64,000 nt of DNA from the NCBI GenBank assembly GCA_963811895.1, contig CAWETE010000004.1, forward strand, positions 1-64,000, read 5' to 3'. The stretch is from DASSUW01 sp963811895 (GTDB lineage Bacteria > Actinomycetota > Thermoleophilia > Solirubrobacterales > Solirubrobacteraceae). Numbering within the stretch: the first letter of the stretch is position 1; every line of letters starts with the position of its first letter. The translations under genes were made by a program, and so were the position numbers. Under the pieces are notes generated by a model that saw only the letters and a list, made by a program, of their open reading frames with translations, had not been told where the DNA came from and did not search any database. Of this stretch, positions 54,219 through 63,346 are shown one piece after another.

Positions 54219-55458
54219 CCTGCTGATCCGCGGCGCCACCGTCGTTCTCCCGGGCGTGTTCCCGATCCACGCCGACGTCGCCGTCACCGACGGGCTGATC
54301 GAGGCGATCGGGCCCGAGCTGCCCGCCGCCGCCGAGGAGATCGACGCCCGCGGCCTGCACCTGCTGCCCGGCGTGATCGACGCCCACGTGCACTTCAACG
54401 AGCCGGGCCGCACCGAGTGGGAGGGCTGGGCCACCGGCAGCCGCGCGCTCGCGGCCGGCGGCGCCACCGCCTGCATCGAGATGCCGCTCAACGCCCACCC
54501 GCCGACGATCGACGGCCCGGCGTTCGACGCCAAGGTCGAGGCGGCGACCGCGGCGTCGGTGGTCGACTTCGCGCTCTGGGGCGGGCTCGTGCCGGGCAAC
54601 CTGGACCGGCTCGGCGAGCTGGCCGAGCGCGGCGTGGCCGGCTTCAAGGCCTTCATGTGCGACAGCGGGATCGAGGACTTCCCGGCCGTCGACGACGAGG
54701 TGCTCGAGGCCGGCATGGCGCGCGCCGCCGCGCTCGGGCTGCCCGTCCTCGTCCACGCCGAGCGCCCGTCCGCGCTGCGCGACCCGCAGGGCACGGGCTG
54801 GCGCGACTTCGTCGCCTCGCGCCCCATCCGGGCCGAGCTGGAGGCGATCGAGGTCGCGATCGAGCTCGCCGAGCGCACCGGCTGCGACCTGCACGTGGTC
54901 CACGTCAGCAGCGCCGAGGGCGTCGCCCTCGTGGCGGCGAGCGACGCCACGTGCGAGACGTGCCCGCACTACCTGACCCTCACCGAGGACGACCTCGAGA
55001 CGCTCGGCACCCGCGCGAAGTGCGCGCCCCCGCTGCGCCCGGCCCACGAGGTGGAGGCGCTCTGGCGCGCGTTGAACGACGTCGCGTTCGTCGCGTCCGA
55101 CCACTCGCCGTGCCCGCCCGAGATGAAGGAAGGCGACTTCACCGCCGCCTGGGGTGGGATCGCCGGCGCCCAGACGATGCTCTCCCTGCTGCTCGAACGA
55201 CTGCCGCCCCAGACGGTCGCCGCGCTCACCTCCGCGAATCCCGCCAAGCGCTTCAACCTCCCCAAGGGCCGGCTCGAGCCGGGCGCCGACGCCGACCTCG
55301 TGCTCGTGGACCTCGGGGACCGCCGGCCGCCCGAGCTGGTGGACCGCCACCGGCTCAGCCCCTTCGCAGGGCGACCGCTCCCGCGCATCGTCCGCACCCT
55401 CGTACGCGGCGGCGCCTCGAAGGGCCGCCTGATCACGCCACGAAAGGACCCCGCATGA
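54208..55458 (+). CDS. allB: Allantoinase
   Basis: A protein of 416 residues from GTG. LLPGVIDAHVHFNEPGRTEW has the HxH metal pair, GFKAFMC the carbamylated Lys, and VHAERPSALR, LHVVHVSS and VASDHSPCPPEMK the remaining ligands. It opens allantoin to allantoate. It overlaps the M20 gene by 11 bases and the DUF3830 gene by 4. Intact; dihydropyrimidinase is less likely given the EPGRTEWEG motif and the neighbours. Confidence 0.93.
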   Translation: MPSDLLIRGATVVLPGVFPIHADVAVTDGLIEAIGPELPAAAEEIDARGLHLLPGVIDAHVHFNEPGRTEWEGWATGSRALAAGGATACIEMPLNAHPPTIDGPAFDAKVEAATAASVVDFALWGGLVPGNLDRLGELAERGVAGFKAFMCDSGIEDFPAVDDEVLEAGMARAAALGLPVLVHAERPSALRDPQGTGWRDFVASRPIRAELEAIEVAIELAERTGCDLHVVHVSSAEGVALVAASDATCETCPHYLTLTEDDLETLGTRAKCAPPLRPAHEVEALWRALNDVAFVASDHSPCPPEMKEGDFTAAWGGIAGAQTMLSLLLERLPPQTVAALTSANPAKRFNLPKGRLEPGADADLVLVDLGDRRPPELVDRHRLSPFAGRPLPRIVRTLVRGGASKGRLITPRKDPA

Positions 55459-55865
55459 GCGACCTGCGCATCACCGCCGGCCCGCTGCAGTTCGGCGCCG
55501 ACTGGGTCGAGGCGGCGCCCAAGACGTGCGCCGCCTTCAGGGCCCTGCTGCCCTTCCGCAACAAGATCATCCACGTCCGCTGGAGCGGCGAGTCGGCCTG
55601 GATCCCGCTCGGCGACATGGAGACGAACCTCGACTTCGAGAACCACACCAGCCACCCGGCGCCCGGGGAGATCCTGATCTACCCCGGCGGCTACAGCGAG
55701 ACCGAGATCCTCTTCCCCTACGGCGGCACGCGTTTTGCCAGCATCGTCGGCCAGCTCGCGGGGAACCATTTCCTGACCGTCACGGAGGGCGCCGACCAGC
55801 TGCGCGAGCTCGGCCGCATGGTCCTCTGGGAGGGCGCTCAGGACGTCGTCTTCGAGAACTCTTGA
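55455..55865 (+). CDS. DUF3830 family (cyclophilin-like) protein
   Basis: A protein of 136 residues. HVRWSGESAWIPLGD, PGEILIYPGGYSETEILFPY and GNHFLTVTEGADQLRELGRM fit the DUF3830 cyclophilin-like fold, often encoded with ureide or hydantoin catabolism genes. The biochemical role is not established. ATGA overlap with allantoinase indicates co-translation. Intact. Confidence 0.8.
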   Translation: MSDLRITAGPLQFGADWVEAAPKTCAAFRALLPFRNKIIHVRWSGESAWIPLGDMETNLDFENHTSHPAPGEILIYPGGYSETEILFPYGGTRFASIVGQLAGNHFLTVTEGADQLRELGRMVLWEGAQDVVFENS

Positions 55866-55956
55866 GTTACCTCCCTACCGGAGGGTGCGCGTTGCGGTCG
55901 ACATGCCGCCTGCGTCCTCACTACGCTCCGGCGCAACTCGAAGGGGAGGTCCATTG

Positions 55957-57709
55957 ATGAGGAGTGTCGCATTGGCCCTGGGGGCCGCGTTCGTCCTTGC
56001 GCTCGGAGGGTGCGGGGGCAGCGACGATGAGGAGCCTGCGGATCAGGGCGGCGAAGCCCCCCAGCAGGAAGCGAAGAAGGGCGGTGACCTGGTGGTCATG
56101 TACGCCGCCGACGTCGACAAGATCGACCCGGGCGCAGACGTACTACCAGTACGGCATGAACGTCGCGTACGCGACGCAGCGCCCGCTCTACTCGTACCAG
56201 CCCGACGACGCGACCAACCTCGAGCCCGATCTGGCGGAGGGCCCGCCGGAGATCGCCGAGGACGGCAAGACCGTCACCGTGAAGATCCGCACCGGCGTGA
56301 AGTTCAGCCCGCCGGTCGACCGCGAGGTCACCTCGGCCGACGTCAAGTACGCGCTCGAGCGCGGGTTCACCCCGCGAGGTCGCGGGCCCATACGTGGGCG
56401 CCTACATGGGAGCCCTGACGGGCCTGAAGGCGTTCCAGGACGGCAAGGCGGACGAGATCGCGGGCATCGAGACGCCCGACGACCAGACGATCGTCCTGAA
56501 GCTCGACGCCCCGCGCGGCGCCATCGTGGCCGCCGCGCTGTCGATGCCGGCCTCGGCCCCGGTGCCGAAGGAGTACGCGCAGAAGTTCGACCGCAAGCAG
56601 CCGTCCGCGTACGGCGAGAACCAGGTCGCGACCGGTCCGTACATGGTCGAGAACGACGAGTCGGGCAAGCTCACCGGCTACACGCCGGGCACCGAGATCA
56701 AGCTCGTGCGCAACCCGAACTGGGACGCGGCCACCGACTACAAGCCCGCCTACGTCGACTCGATCACGATCAAGGAGGGCAACGACCCCGACGTCGCCTC
56801 GCGTCAGATCCTCGAGGGCCAGTCGCAGATCTCCGGCGACTTCCAGCTGCCGGCGCCGATCCTCAAGAGCGTCTCGCAGGGCGACCAGAAGGACCTGATG
56901 GAGCTGTCGCCGCCGACCGGCCGCTTCCGCTACATCGCGTTCCGGACCGACCGGCCGCCGTTCGACAACGCCGACGTGCGGCGAGCGCTCAACGCGGCGA
57001 TCGACAAGGAGGCGCTGCGCCAGGCGTTCGGAGGCCCGATCACCGGTGACATCCCGACGCACTACATCCCGCCGGGCCAGCCGGGCTTCGACGAGGCCGG
57101 CGGCGAGGAGGGCACCGGGGCCGACTTCATGGCCCAGCCCTCGGGCAACCTCGAGCTCGCCAAGGAGTACATGAAGAAGGCGGGCTACGAGTCGGGCATG
57201 TACGACGGCCCGCAGCTCACCGGCGTGTCGGACAACGCGACGCAGCAGAAGAACGTCACGCAGGTCGCCGTCGAGCAGATCAAGGCAGCTCGGCTTCGAC
57301 GTCAAGATGCGCTACGTCGTCCGCGACTCGATGTACACGAAGTTCTGCCAGGTGCCGGGCAACCAGCCCGACGTCTGCCCGAGCGTGGGCTGGCTGAAGG
57401 ACTTCGCCGACCCCGAGACGCTCCTCAACCCGGTGTTCAACGGCAAGAACATCCTCGAGGAGGCGCAACTCGAACTTCGCCCTGCTCGACGTCCCTGCCA
57501 TCAACAAGCAGATGGACGAGGCCGAGGTCGTCAACGATCCCGCCGAGCGCAACCAGGCGTGGGGCGAGGTCGACAAGGCGATCACCGAGGAGGCGGCCGC
57601 GGTGCCGTGGCTGTGGGACACGCAGGCGATGCTCCGCTCGGAGAACGTCAACGGCGTGGTCAGCCGCAACCTGGCCACCTGGGACTTCGCTTTCACGTCC
57701 CTGAAGTAA
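55957..57709 (+). CDS. ABC transporter substrate-binding lipoprotein, family 5 (four frameshifts)
   Basis: A protein of about 583 residues. The lipobox ALGGCGGS follows a signal peptide, then an acidic linker. The family-5 (OppA/DppA) fold is shown by LEPDLAEGPPEIAEDGKTVT, VKFSPPVDREVTSADVKYAL, QVATGPYMV and YKPAYVDSITIKEGND. It captures a solute outside the membrane for an ABC permease not found here. Frame breaks near 56138, 56378, 57287 and 57470 all read as one extra base. The place after the ureide genes suggests a purine or ureide ligand. Confidence 0.8.
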
Positions 57710-57713
57710 TTCG

Positions 57714-59435
57714 TCAGGAAGATCGTCGTGCGGGCACCTCAGCCCGCACGACGGTCCCGCCGCCGGGCGGGCTCTCGATCGCGAGGCGCCCGCCCAGCGC
57801 GGCGACGCGGTCGGCGAGCCCGGCCAGGCCGGTGCCCGACGCCGGGTCGGCGCCGCCGACCCCGTCGTCCTGCACGTCGATGACCACGTGGCCGTCGATC
57901 TGCTCGACGGTGACCTCGGCGGCGCTGGCCGACGCGTACTTGGCCACGTTGGTGAGCGCCTCCATGACCACGAAGTAGACGGCCGCCTCGACGGCCGGCG
58001 CGTACCGGCCCTCGACCGACGCCGAGACGCTGACCGGCAGCGGCGCACGGGCCGCGAGGCTCTGCAGCGCAGGGTCCAGCCCGCGCTCGGTCAGCACGGC
58101 GGGATGGATGCCGCGGGCCAGCTCGCGCAGCTCGGCGAGCCCGGCGGTCAGCTCCGTCATCGCGCTGTCGAGCAGCTTCGCGACCTGTGATCCGGGCTCC
58201 ACGTTCTTGCGCGCGAGGTTGAGCGTCACCGACAGCGAGACGAGCCGCTGCTGGGCGCCGTCGTGCAGGTCGCGCTCGATCTTGCGGCGCGCGGCGTCGC
58301 CGGCGGCGACGAGCCGGGCGCTGGCGGCGCGCAGGTCGTCGTAGCGGGCGCGCACCTCGGCCGTCAGCCGCTCGTTCTCGAGCGCGAGCGCCGCGGCGGC
58401 GCCCGCCGTGCGCACGAGCTCGCGGTCCTCGAGCAGGCCCGGGTCGTGGAGGATCGCGGCGATAGGGGTGCCGTCGCGCTCGATCTCCGTCACGGCGCCT
58501 TCGAGCGCCACCGTGTGGCCGCGCGCGTCGACGTAGCGGCGCTGATCGGGCAGCCAGTAGGCGAGCGTGAGGGTGTCGTCGCCGAGCGCCTCGGCCAGCG
58601 CGTCGCGCGCGCTCACGCCGCCGAGCCGTTCGAACAGCGCGCTGACCGCGCCGGCGCGCGACAGCGTCGAGCGCATGAGGCCGAGCAGGAAGGCGAACGG
58701 CACCGCGGTGATCAGCACGCTCAGCGCGGCGTCGAAGACCGCGATCACGTCGTCTGACGCGAGTGGCTGCGACAGCACGGTCAGGAGGGCGACGACCGCG
58801 ACCGCGGTGCCGGTCCACAGGACCGGGCTGAGCGCGCGCCGCTGGACGGGGCCGAACGAGCGCCAGCGCCGGATCAGGACGACGACGAGGCCGCCGAGGA
58901 CGATGACCAGCACGAGCACGCCGAGCGCCTCGATCACGGTGGCCGCGGTCTCGTTCGACCACACCAGCAGCAGGTTGTCCGGACACTCGGGGCAGTCCTC
59001 GTTCTCGAAGACGAGCAGCGACAGCGGCCCTGCGACGATCGTGGTGAACCAGACGAGCTGCACGAGTCTGCGCTCGAGCCCCGGAGCCACCCGGCCGGTC
59101 GGGAACGCCACCAGCATGTGCACGAGCGCCGCGATCCACAGCGAGCTCAGCGCAAGGCCGATCGTGAACGCCCAGGCGCTGTCGGCACTCGTCAGCGCGC
59201 CCAGGAACCAGACGAATCCCACCATCGTCATCAGGGCGCCGATCCGGTTCTCCGGCCGCCGCCACCAGGCGTACAGGCCCGCGCCGATGAACGCCCAGCC
59301 GAGCGTCAGCGCCAGGACGACCGACGGGCCCGGGACGTCCTCACGGTCGCTCGCCGTCACGAGCGCAAGCGCCGCCAGCCCGAGCACGAAGCCCGCTACG
59401 GCGAGCGCGACGAGCGCGCGGCTGAGCCCGCTCAT
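57714..59435 (-). CDS. Membrane sensor histidine kinase (NarL/DesK type), orphan
   Basis: A protein of 573 residues. About seven membrane helices span residues 10-240, then a GAF-like linker, a HisKA_3 helix with the phospho-acceptor in KIERDLHDGAQQRLV, and an ATPase domain with EALTNVAKYA and DDGVGGADPASG. A CPECPDN loop between helices could bind metal or form a disulfide. No response regulator is adjacent in this window. It is convergent with, and almost touching, the ABC binding protein. Intact. Confidence 0.9.
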   Translation of the reverse strand: MSGLSRALVALAVAGFVLGLAALALVTASDREDVPGPSVVLALTLGWAFIGAGLYAWWRRPENRIGALMTMVGFVWFLGALTSADSAWAFTIGLALSSLWIAALVHMLVAFPTGRVAPGLERRLVQLVWFTTIVAGPLSLLVFENEDCPECPDNLLLVWSNETAATVIEALGVLVLVIVLGGLVVVLIRRWRSFGPVQRRALSPVLWTGTAVAVVALLTVLSQPLASDDVIAVFDAALSVLITAVPFAFLLGLMRSTLSRAGAVSALFERLGGVSARDALAEALGDDTLTLAYWLPDQRRYVDARGHTVALEGAVTEIERDGTPIAAILHDPGLLEDRELVRTAGAAAALALENERLTAEVRARYDDLRAASARLVAAGDAARRKIERDLHDGAQQRLVSLSVTLNLARKNVEPGSQVAKLLDSAMTELTAGLAELRELARGIHPAVLTERGLDPALQSLAARAPLPVSVSASVEGRYAPAVEAAVYFVVMEALTNVAKYASASAAEVTVEQIDGHVVIDVQDDGVGGADPASGTGLAGLADRVAALGGRLAIESPPGGGTVVRAEVPARRSS

Positions 59436-59444
59436 GGGCAGACG

Positions 59445-59837
59445 CTAGCTCTTGCGGCCGTGGGCGTCGAGCAGGACGACGCTCTCCTGCTCGTTGGGGT
59501 CGGTGCGGGCGATCACGGCCCGGCACGGCTCATCCGAGGCGTTGTAGGGCTGGTGGGGCATGCCGGGCGGGATGTAGAGGAAATCGCCGCTCGCGACCTC
59601 GAGCTCCTCGCTCAGCCCGTCGCCGTAGCGCATGCGCGCGCGGCCGTCGAGCACGAGGATCGCGGTCTCGTGCGCCTCGTGCAGGTGCGGCAGCGCCTCG
59701 GCGCCGGGCGGCATCTCGAGCAGGTGCATGCAGAGCCCCTGCGCGCCGGCGCTCTCGGCCGAGATCCCCTCGAAGTAGGACAGGCCCTGGAGGCCGGAGA
59801 ACGGCTTGCCGCCGCGGATGACGACGCACTCCTTCAT
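59445..59837 (-). CDS. Cupin-domain protein
   Basis: A protein of 130 residues. The cupin metal motifs are LPHLHEAHETAILVLDGRAR (His, His, Glu) and GDFLYIPPGMPHQPYN (His). It is probably a small metal-binding enzyme or sensor. ATGA overlap with the copper protein upstream shows co-translation; the two may act on the same compound. Intact. Confidence 0.82.
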   Translation of the reverse strand: MKECVVIRGGKPFSGLQGLSYFEGISAESAGAQGLCMHLLEMPPGAEALPHLHEAHETAILVLDGRARMRYGDGLSEELEVASGDFLYIPPGMPHQPYNASDEPCRAVIARTDPNEQESVVLLDAHGRKS

Positions 59838-61177
59838 GGGCGCACCTCGATCGTCTGGGACATGGTCACCGGGTGCAGCGAGCAGAAGATCCGGTACGTG
59901 CCGGGCACGTTGAGCCGCTTCTTGTAGACGCCGCTGACCGTGTAGGCGGAGGCGAAGGCGCGCGGGCCATTGGCGAGCGTGACGTCGTGCTGGAGCGGGT
60001 CGCCGAACGTCCAGCGCACGACCGCGCCGGCGGGCACCGACAGCCGGCGCGGCGAGAAGGCCGCGTTGCGGACCTTGACGGCGGCGTCGCCGGCGAGGAC
60101 GGCGATCGGGCCGGTCAGGTCGGTCACCGGCCGCGCGATCCCGTCGTCGCCGAGCTCGGACAGCTCCGGGGTCACGGGCGGCGGCAGCGTGCGCGCGGTC
60201 GGCCCGAGGAAGATCCGCCGCTGCTCCTGCACGTCGGCGGGGGCCGGCGGGCAGCGCACGGCGGGCCGCGGTCCCGGGGCGACGTAGAGGTGCATGATCC
60301 CCATCACCGCGCTGTGCGGGGCCTCGTCCGAGTAGCGCGACGTGACGCGCAGCCGGTCGCCGCGCGCGATCGGCCAGCCGCTCCGCGAGGTGACGACGGA
60401 CATGCTGCGCGGGGAGGGCTCGTGCAGCACCGGCGAGAGCGCGTAGATCGGGTCCTCGGGGCCGCCGTAGAGCGCGGTCGAGGACGCCAGCGGGCCGCAG
60501 CCCTGCTCGGCGACGTCGACCGACAGCGCGCCGCCGTGGGCGTGGGCGGCGGCAGCCACGATCCGGCCGTTGCGCGGCGCGACCCAGGTGCGCGACCGCT
60601 CGTGGATCGCACCGGGCGCGCCGCCGCCGGGCACGCTGTAGATCTTGCCGTCGTCGCAGCTCACGCTGAGCCAGTACGGGGTCACCGGCGTCTGCGGATC
60701 GGTCCGGACCGTGACGTTGTAGGCCAGGTACACGCGGTCGCGGGTCGGGCGATGGTTCATGAACATCCACCCCACGCGCCAGCGGTCGCCCTTGCGGATG
60801 CGGTAGCCGTAGCCGGGCGGCAGCTCGACGGGCTGGTCCTCCTCGCCGGTGCCGTAGAACGTCTCGCCGTTGCGGGCGCGGCAGTCGCCCGCGCGCCGGT
60901 CGCCGCGGAAGCGGCCGTGGTTGACGAAGAACACGTGGTGCAGCATCACGCGCTCCTGCGGCACCGGCCGGCCCTTGGCGTCGACGAGCCGGGCGTGCAT
61001 GGCGGTCACGAAGCCGCCGCGCTTGGGCGACGGCGCGTGCTCGAGCGCCTGCTCGGTCGCGTAGCCGTTGAGGTCGACCGGGCCGACGCGGAAGTTGTAC
61101 GTACGGGTCGAGGCGTCGGCGGGCGCGGCCGCGGCCAGCGCGACAGCCACCGCTAGCCCTGCGCGTCGGATTCCCAC
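59834..61177 (-). CDS. PHM-like type II copper monooxygenase core fused to a cupredoxin domain
   Basis: A protein of 447 residues from GTG, with a signal peptide (AGLAVAVALAAAAPADAS). The core has RVMLHHVFFVNHG, MFMNHRPTRD, AAAAHAHGGALSV and AVMGIMHLY. This is the HH, H, HxH, Met ligand order of peptidylglycine hydroxylating monooxygenase, with similar spacing (about 61, 70 and 80 residues). The C-terminal 100 residues form a cupredoxin with type 1 copper ligands in LQHDVTL and FCSLHPVTM. A secreted copper oxygenase with its own electron donor is inferred. Confidence 0.7.
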   Translation of the reverse strand: MGIRRAGLAVAVALAAAAPADASTRTYNFRVGPVDLNGYATEQALEHAPSPKRGGFVTAMHARLVDAKGRPVPQERVMLHHVFFVNHGRFRGDRRAGDCRARNGETFYGTGEEDQPVELPPGYGYRIRKGDRWRVGWMFMNHRPTRDRVYLAYNVTVRTDPQTPVTPYWLSVSCDDGKIYSVPGGGAPGAIHERSRTWVAPRNGRIVAAAAHAHGGALSVDVAEQGCGPLASSTALYGGPEDPIYALSPVLHEPSPRSMSVVTSRSGWPIARGDRLRVTSRYSDEAPHSAVMGIMHLYVAPGPRPAVRCPPAPADVQEQRRIFLGPTARTLPPPVTPELSELGDDGIARPVTDLTGPIAVLAGDAAVKVRNAAFSPRRLSVPAGAVVRWTFGDPLQHDVTLANGPRAFASAYTVSGVYKKRLNVPGTYRIFCSLHPVTMSQTIEVRP

Positions 61178-61257
61178 GGTCGCGAAGCTAACCGGCGCGG
61201 GCCCGGTCGCGCAAGCGGCGGTTGACCGCGCCCACCGATCCGGGCGAGACTCGGCGC

Positions 61258-61634
61258 ATGCTGCGCAGAGCCCTCCTCCCCGTCGTCCTCGGCTCGCTCT
61301 TCCTCCTGCCGGGGAGCGCGTCCGCCGCCGGCCCCCGTTCCTCAGCGCATCGCCGAACCCGGTCGCCGCCGGCGACACGCTGGTCATCAGGGGCCGCCAG
61401 TGGCCGGTGATCGAGTTCTGCAGCCGGCGCGTGCGGCTGTCGCTGCGCTCGGACCAGAACGAGGTGGTGATCGGCTTCAAGCGGATCCGCGAGAACGGGC
61501 GCTTCCGGCGCGACTTCGTGGTCAACGGGGTCGGGCCCGGGCGCTGGCGCGTGTTCGCCCGCCTGCGCTGCGAGAGCGGCGAGGACGGGTCGGCGAACTT
61601 CATCCGCCGCCGGGTGCCGATCCGGATCGTCTAA
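61258..61634 (+). CDS. Small secreted Ig-like (IPT/TIG-like) protein (one frameshift)
   Basis: About 126 residues. A signal peptide (ALLPVVLGSLFLLPGSASAA) is followed, after loss of a C in a C-run near 61337, by FLSASPNPVAAGDTLVIRGR and a beta-rich domain ending RRRVPIRIV. The SPNPVAAGDTLVIRG opening is typical of IPT/TIG-like extracellular domains. The function is unknown. It is divergent from the copper protein and convergent with trkH across a repeat. Confidence 0.55.
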
Positions 61635-61660
61635 TCCCCCCGGCCGCCGTGCCCGACCCG

Positions 61661-61842
61661 GGCGAACGTCAACTGCGGCTGGGTAGGGCGACGAGGGGAT
61701 CGGCCGCGGGGCGGGGATAACGTGCATCGTGATGGGGTCGACTGGCGCGAGATTCACGAAATCCCCCCTCGCGGCCGACCCCAGCTTCCCTACCCAGCCG
61801 CAGTTCGCCGACTGAACAACGCGCTCGGTACTTGCATCTAGT
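61661..61842. repeat. Interspersed 3'-end repeat, paired copies 4 and 5 forming a long hairpin
   Basis: AACTGCGGCTGGGTAGGG (61671-61688) is exactly complementary to 61788-61805. Inside, GGGG(A)TCGGCCGC pairs with GCGGCCGACCCC. The outer flanks carry GGCGAACGTC on the left and GAACAACGC then CGGTACTTGCATCTAG on the right. The tail includes the trkH stop codon. It lies between two converging genes and should fold as a long bidirectional terminator-like structure. Confidence 0.75.
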
Positions 61843-63342
61843 CGCGCCAGTAGTTGCGACTGAGCAGGACGGCGACGGGGATGATCTCCACGCGGCCGAG
61901 CCACATCAGCAGCGTGAGCACGACGGTCGACAGGTCACTGAAGGGCGCGTAGCTGCCGAACGGCCCGGCGAAGCCGAAGGCCACGCCGACGTTCCCGATG
62001 CAGGCGGCCGAGGCGCCGATCGCCTCGATCATCGCCAACTCGGCGCCGGTGCCTCGGGCGTCGACGAGCAGCGCGAGGCAGCCGATCGCGAACGCGAGCA
62101 CGTAGATGAGCACGAAGACGACCGTCGAGCGCAGCGCGCGCTCGTCAACCACCCCGCCGCCGGCGCGGATCGGCACCACGGCCTCGCGGTGCACCGCGTG
62201 CTCGAGCTCGCGGCGGACGAGCTTGAAGAGCAGCAGGTGGCGGACGACCTTGATCGAGCCGCTGGTGGAGCCCGCCGACGCGCCCACGAACATCAGGAGC
62301 AGCAACGTCATGGTGGCAAGCGGACCCCAGACCGACGAGTCCGTCGTGCCGAAGCCGGCCGTGGTCATCACGGCGACGGCCTGGAACGAGCCGTGGCGGA
62401 TGGCCGCCGCTCCGCTCTCGGTCCCGCGCGCAAGCAGCTCGAAGATCACGAGCGCCGACCCGAGCGCCGCGAAGGCGAGGTACAGCCGCAGCTCCTCGTC
62501 GGCCGCGAAGATGCGGAAGCGTCGCTGGACGACCACGCGGTAGAGCCGGAGAAAGTTGATGCCGGCGACGATCATGAGCAGCGAGCAGCAGCCACTGCGT
62601 CACGGCCGCGAAGTCGGCAGCCGAGGTGTTCCGGGTGCCGAAGCCGCCGAGCGAGACGACCGAGAAGGCGTAGCCGACTGCGTCGAACAGCGTCATCGCC
62701 GGGTCGAGCCCGAGCCATCCGGTGGCCGCGAGGGCCAGGGTGGCGACGACCGTGAGGCCGACGTATAGGGTCCACAGGCGTCGCGCAGTCTCGCGCACGG
62801 TCTCGCCGAAGCGCTCGATCTCCGTCGGTCCGGCCAGCTCGGACTGCAGGAGCTGGCGGCCGCCGATCCGCAGGCGCGGCAGCACGGCGACGGCGAGGAT
62901 GACGATGCCCATGCCGCCGAGCCAGTGGCTGAACTGGCGCCAGAACAGCATCGAGCGGTCGAGCGCATCGACGTTTGTGACAAGCGTGGCTCCGGTGGCC
63001 GTGAACCCGGACACGGACTCGAAGAAGGCGTCGACCGGGTTCGAGAGCTGGTCGACGCCCGCCCAGGAGGTACGGGACCATCCCGAAGACCGGCACGAGC
63101 AGCCAGATCAGGGCGACCACGAGGAAGCCCTCCCGCGGGCCGACCGCGGCGCCGCTCTTCGGCCCCGTGATCTGGTCGAGCGCGTGGCCGGCGCCGGCGG
63201 TCACCGCGGCCGCGAGCAGGAACGGCCAGAACGGCTCGCTGTAGCCGAGCGCGACCGCGGCGGGCACGACGAACGCCGCCCCCACCCACTTCAGCACCCC
63301 GCCCACGAGGTCGAGGGCGCTCCCGACGTCGACGCCCAGCAC
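61838..63342 (-). CDS. trkH: Potassium uptake protein TrkH family (two frameshifts)
   Basis: About 501 residues from GTG. Four pore loops are seen: VSGFTATGAT, SLGGFGTRN, MTTAGFGTTD and SAACIGNVGVAFG, the TrkH/KtrB selectivity filter set. One-base insertions near 63075 (G-run) and 62590 (CTC-G-CTG) break the frame. It forms the K+ channel-like subunit controlled by TrkA. It follows trkA by 4 bases. Confidence 0.9.
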
Positions 63343-63346
63343 CCTG

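Noticed and set aside
55957..57709. Programmed ribosomal frameshifting in the ABC binding protein
   Set aside because: Four shifts in one gene, all explained by single extra bases and without slippery sites; the same defect occurs in many unrelated genes of the window.
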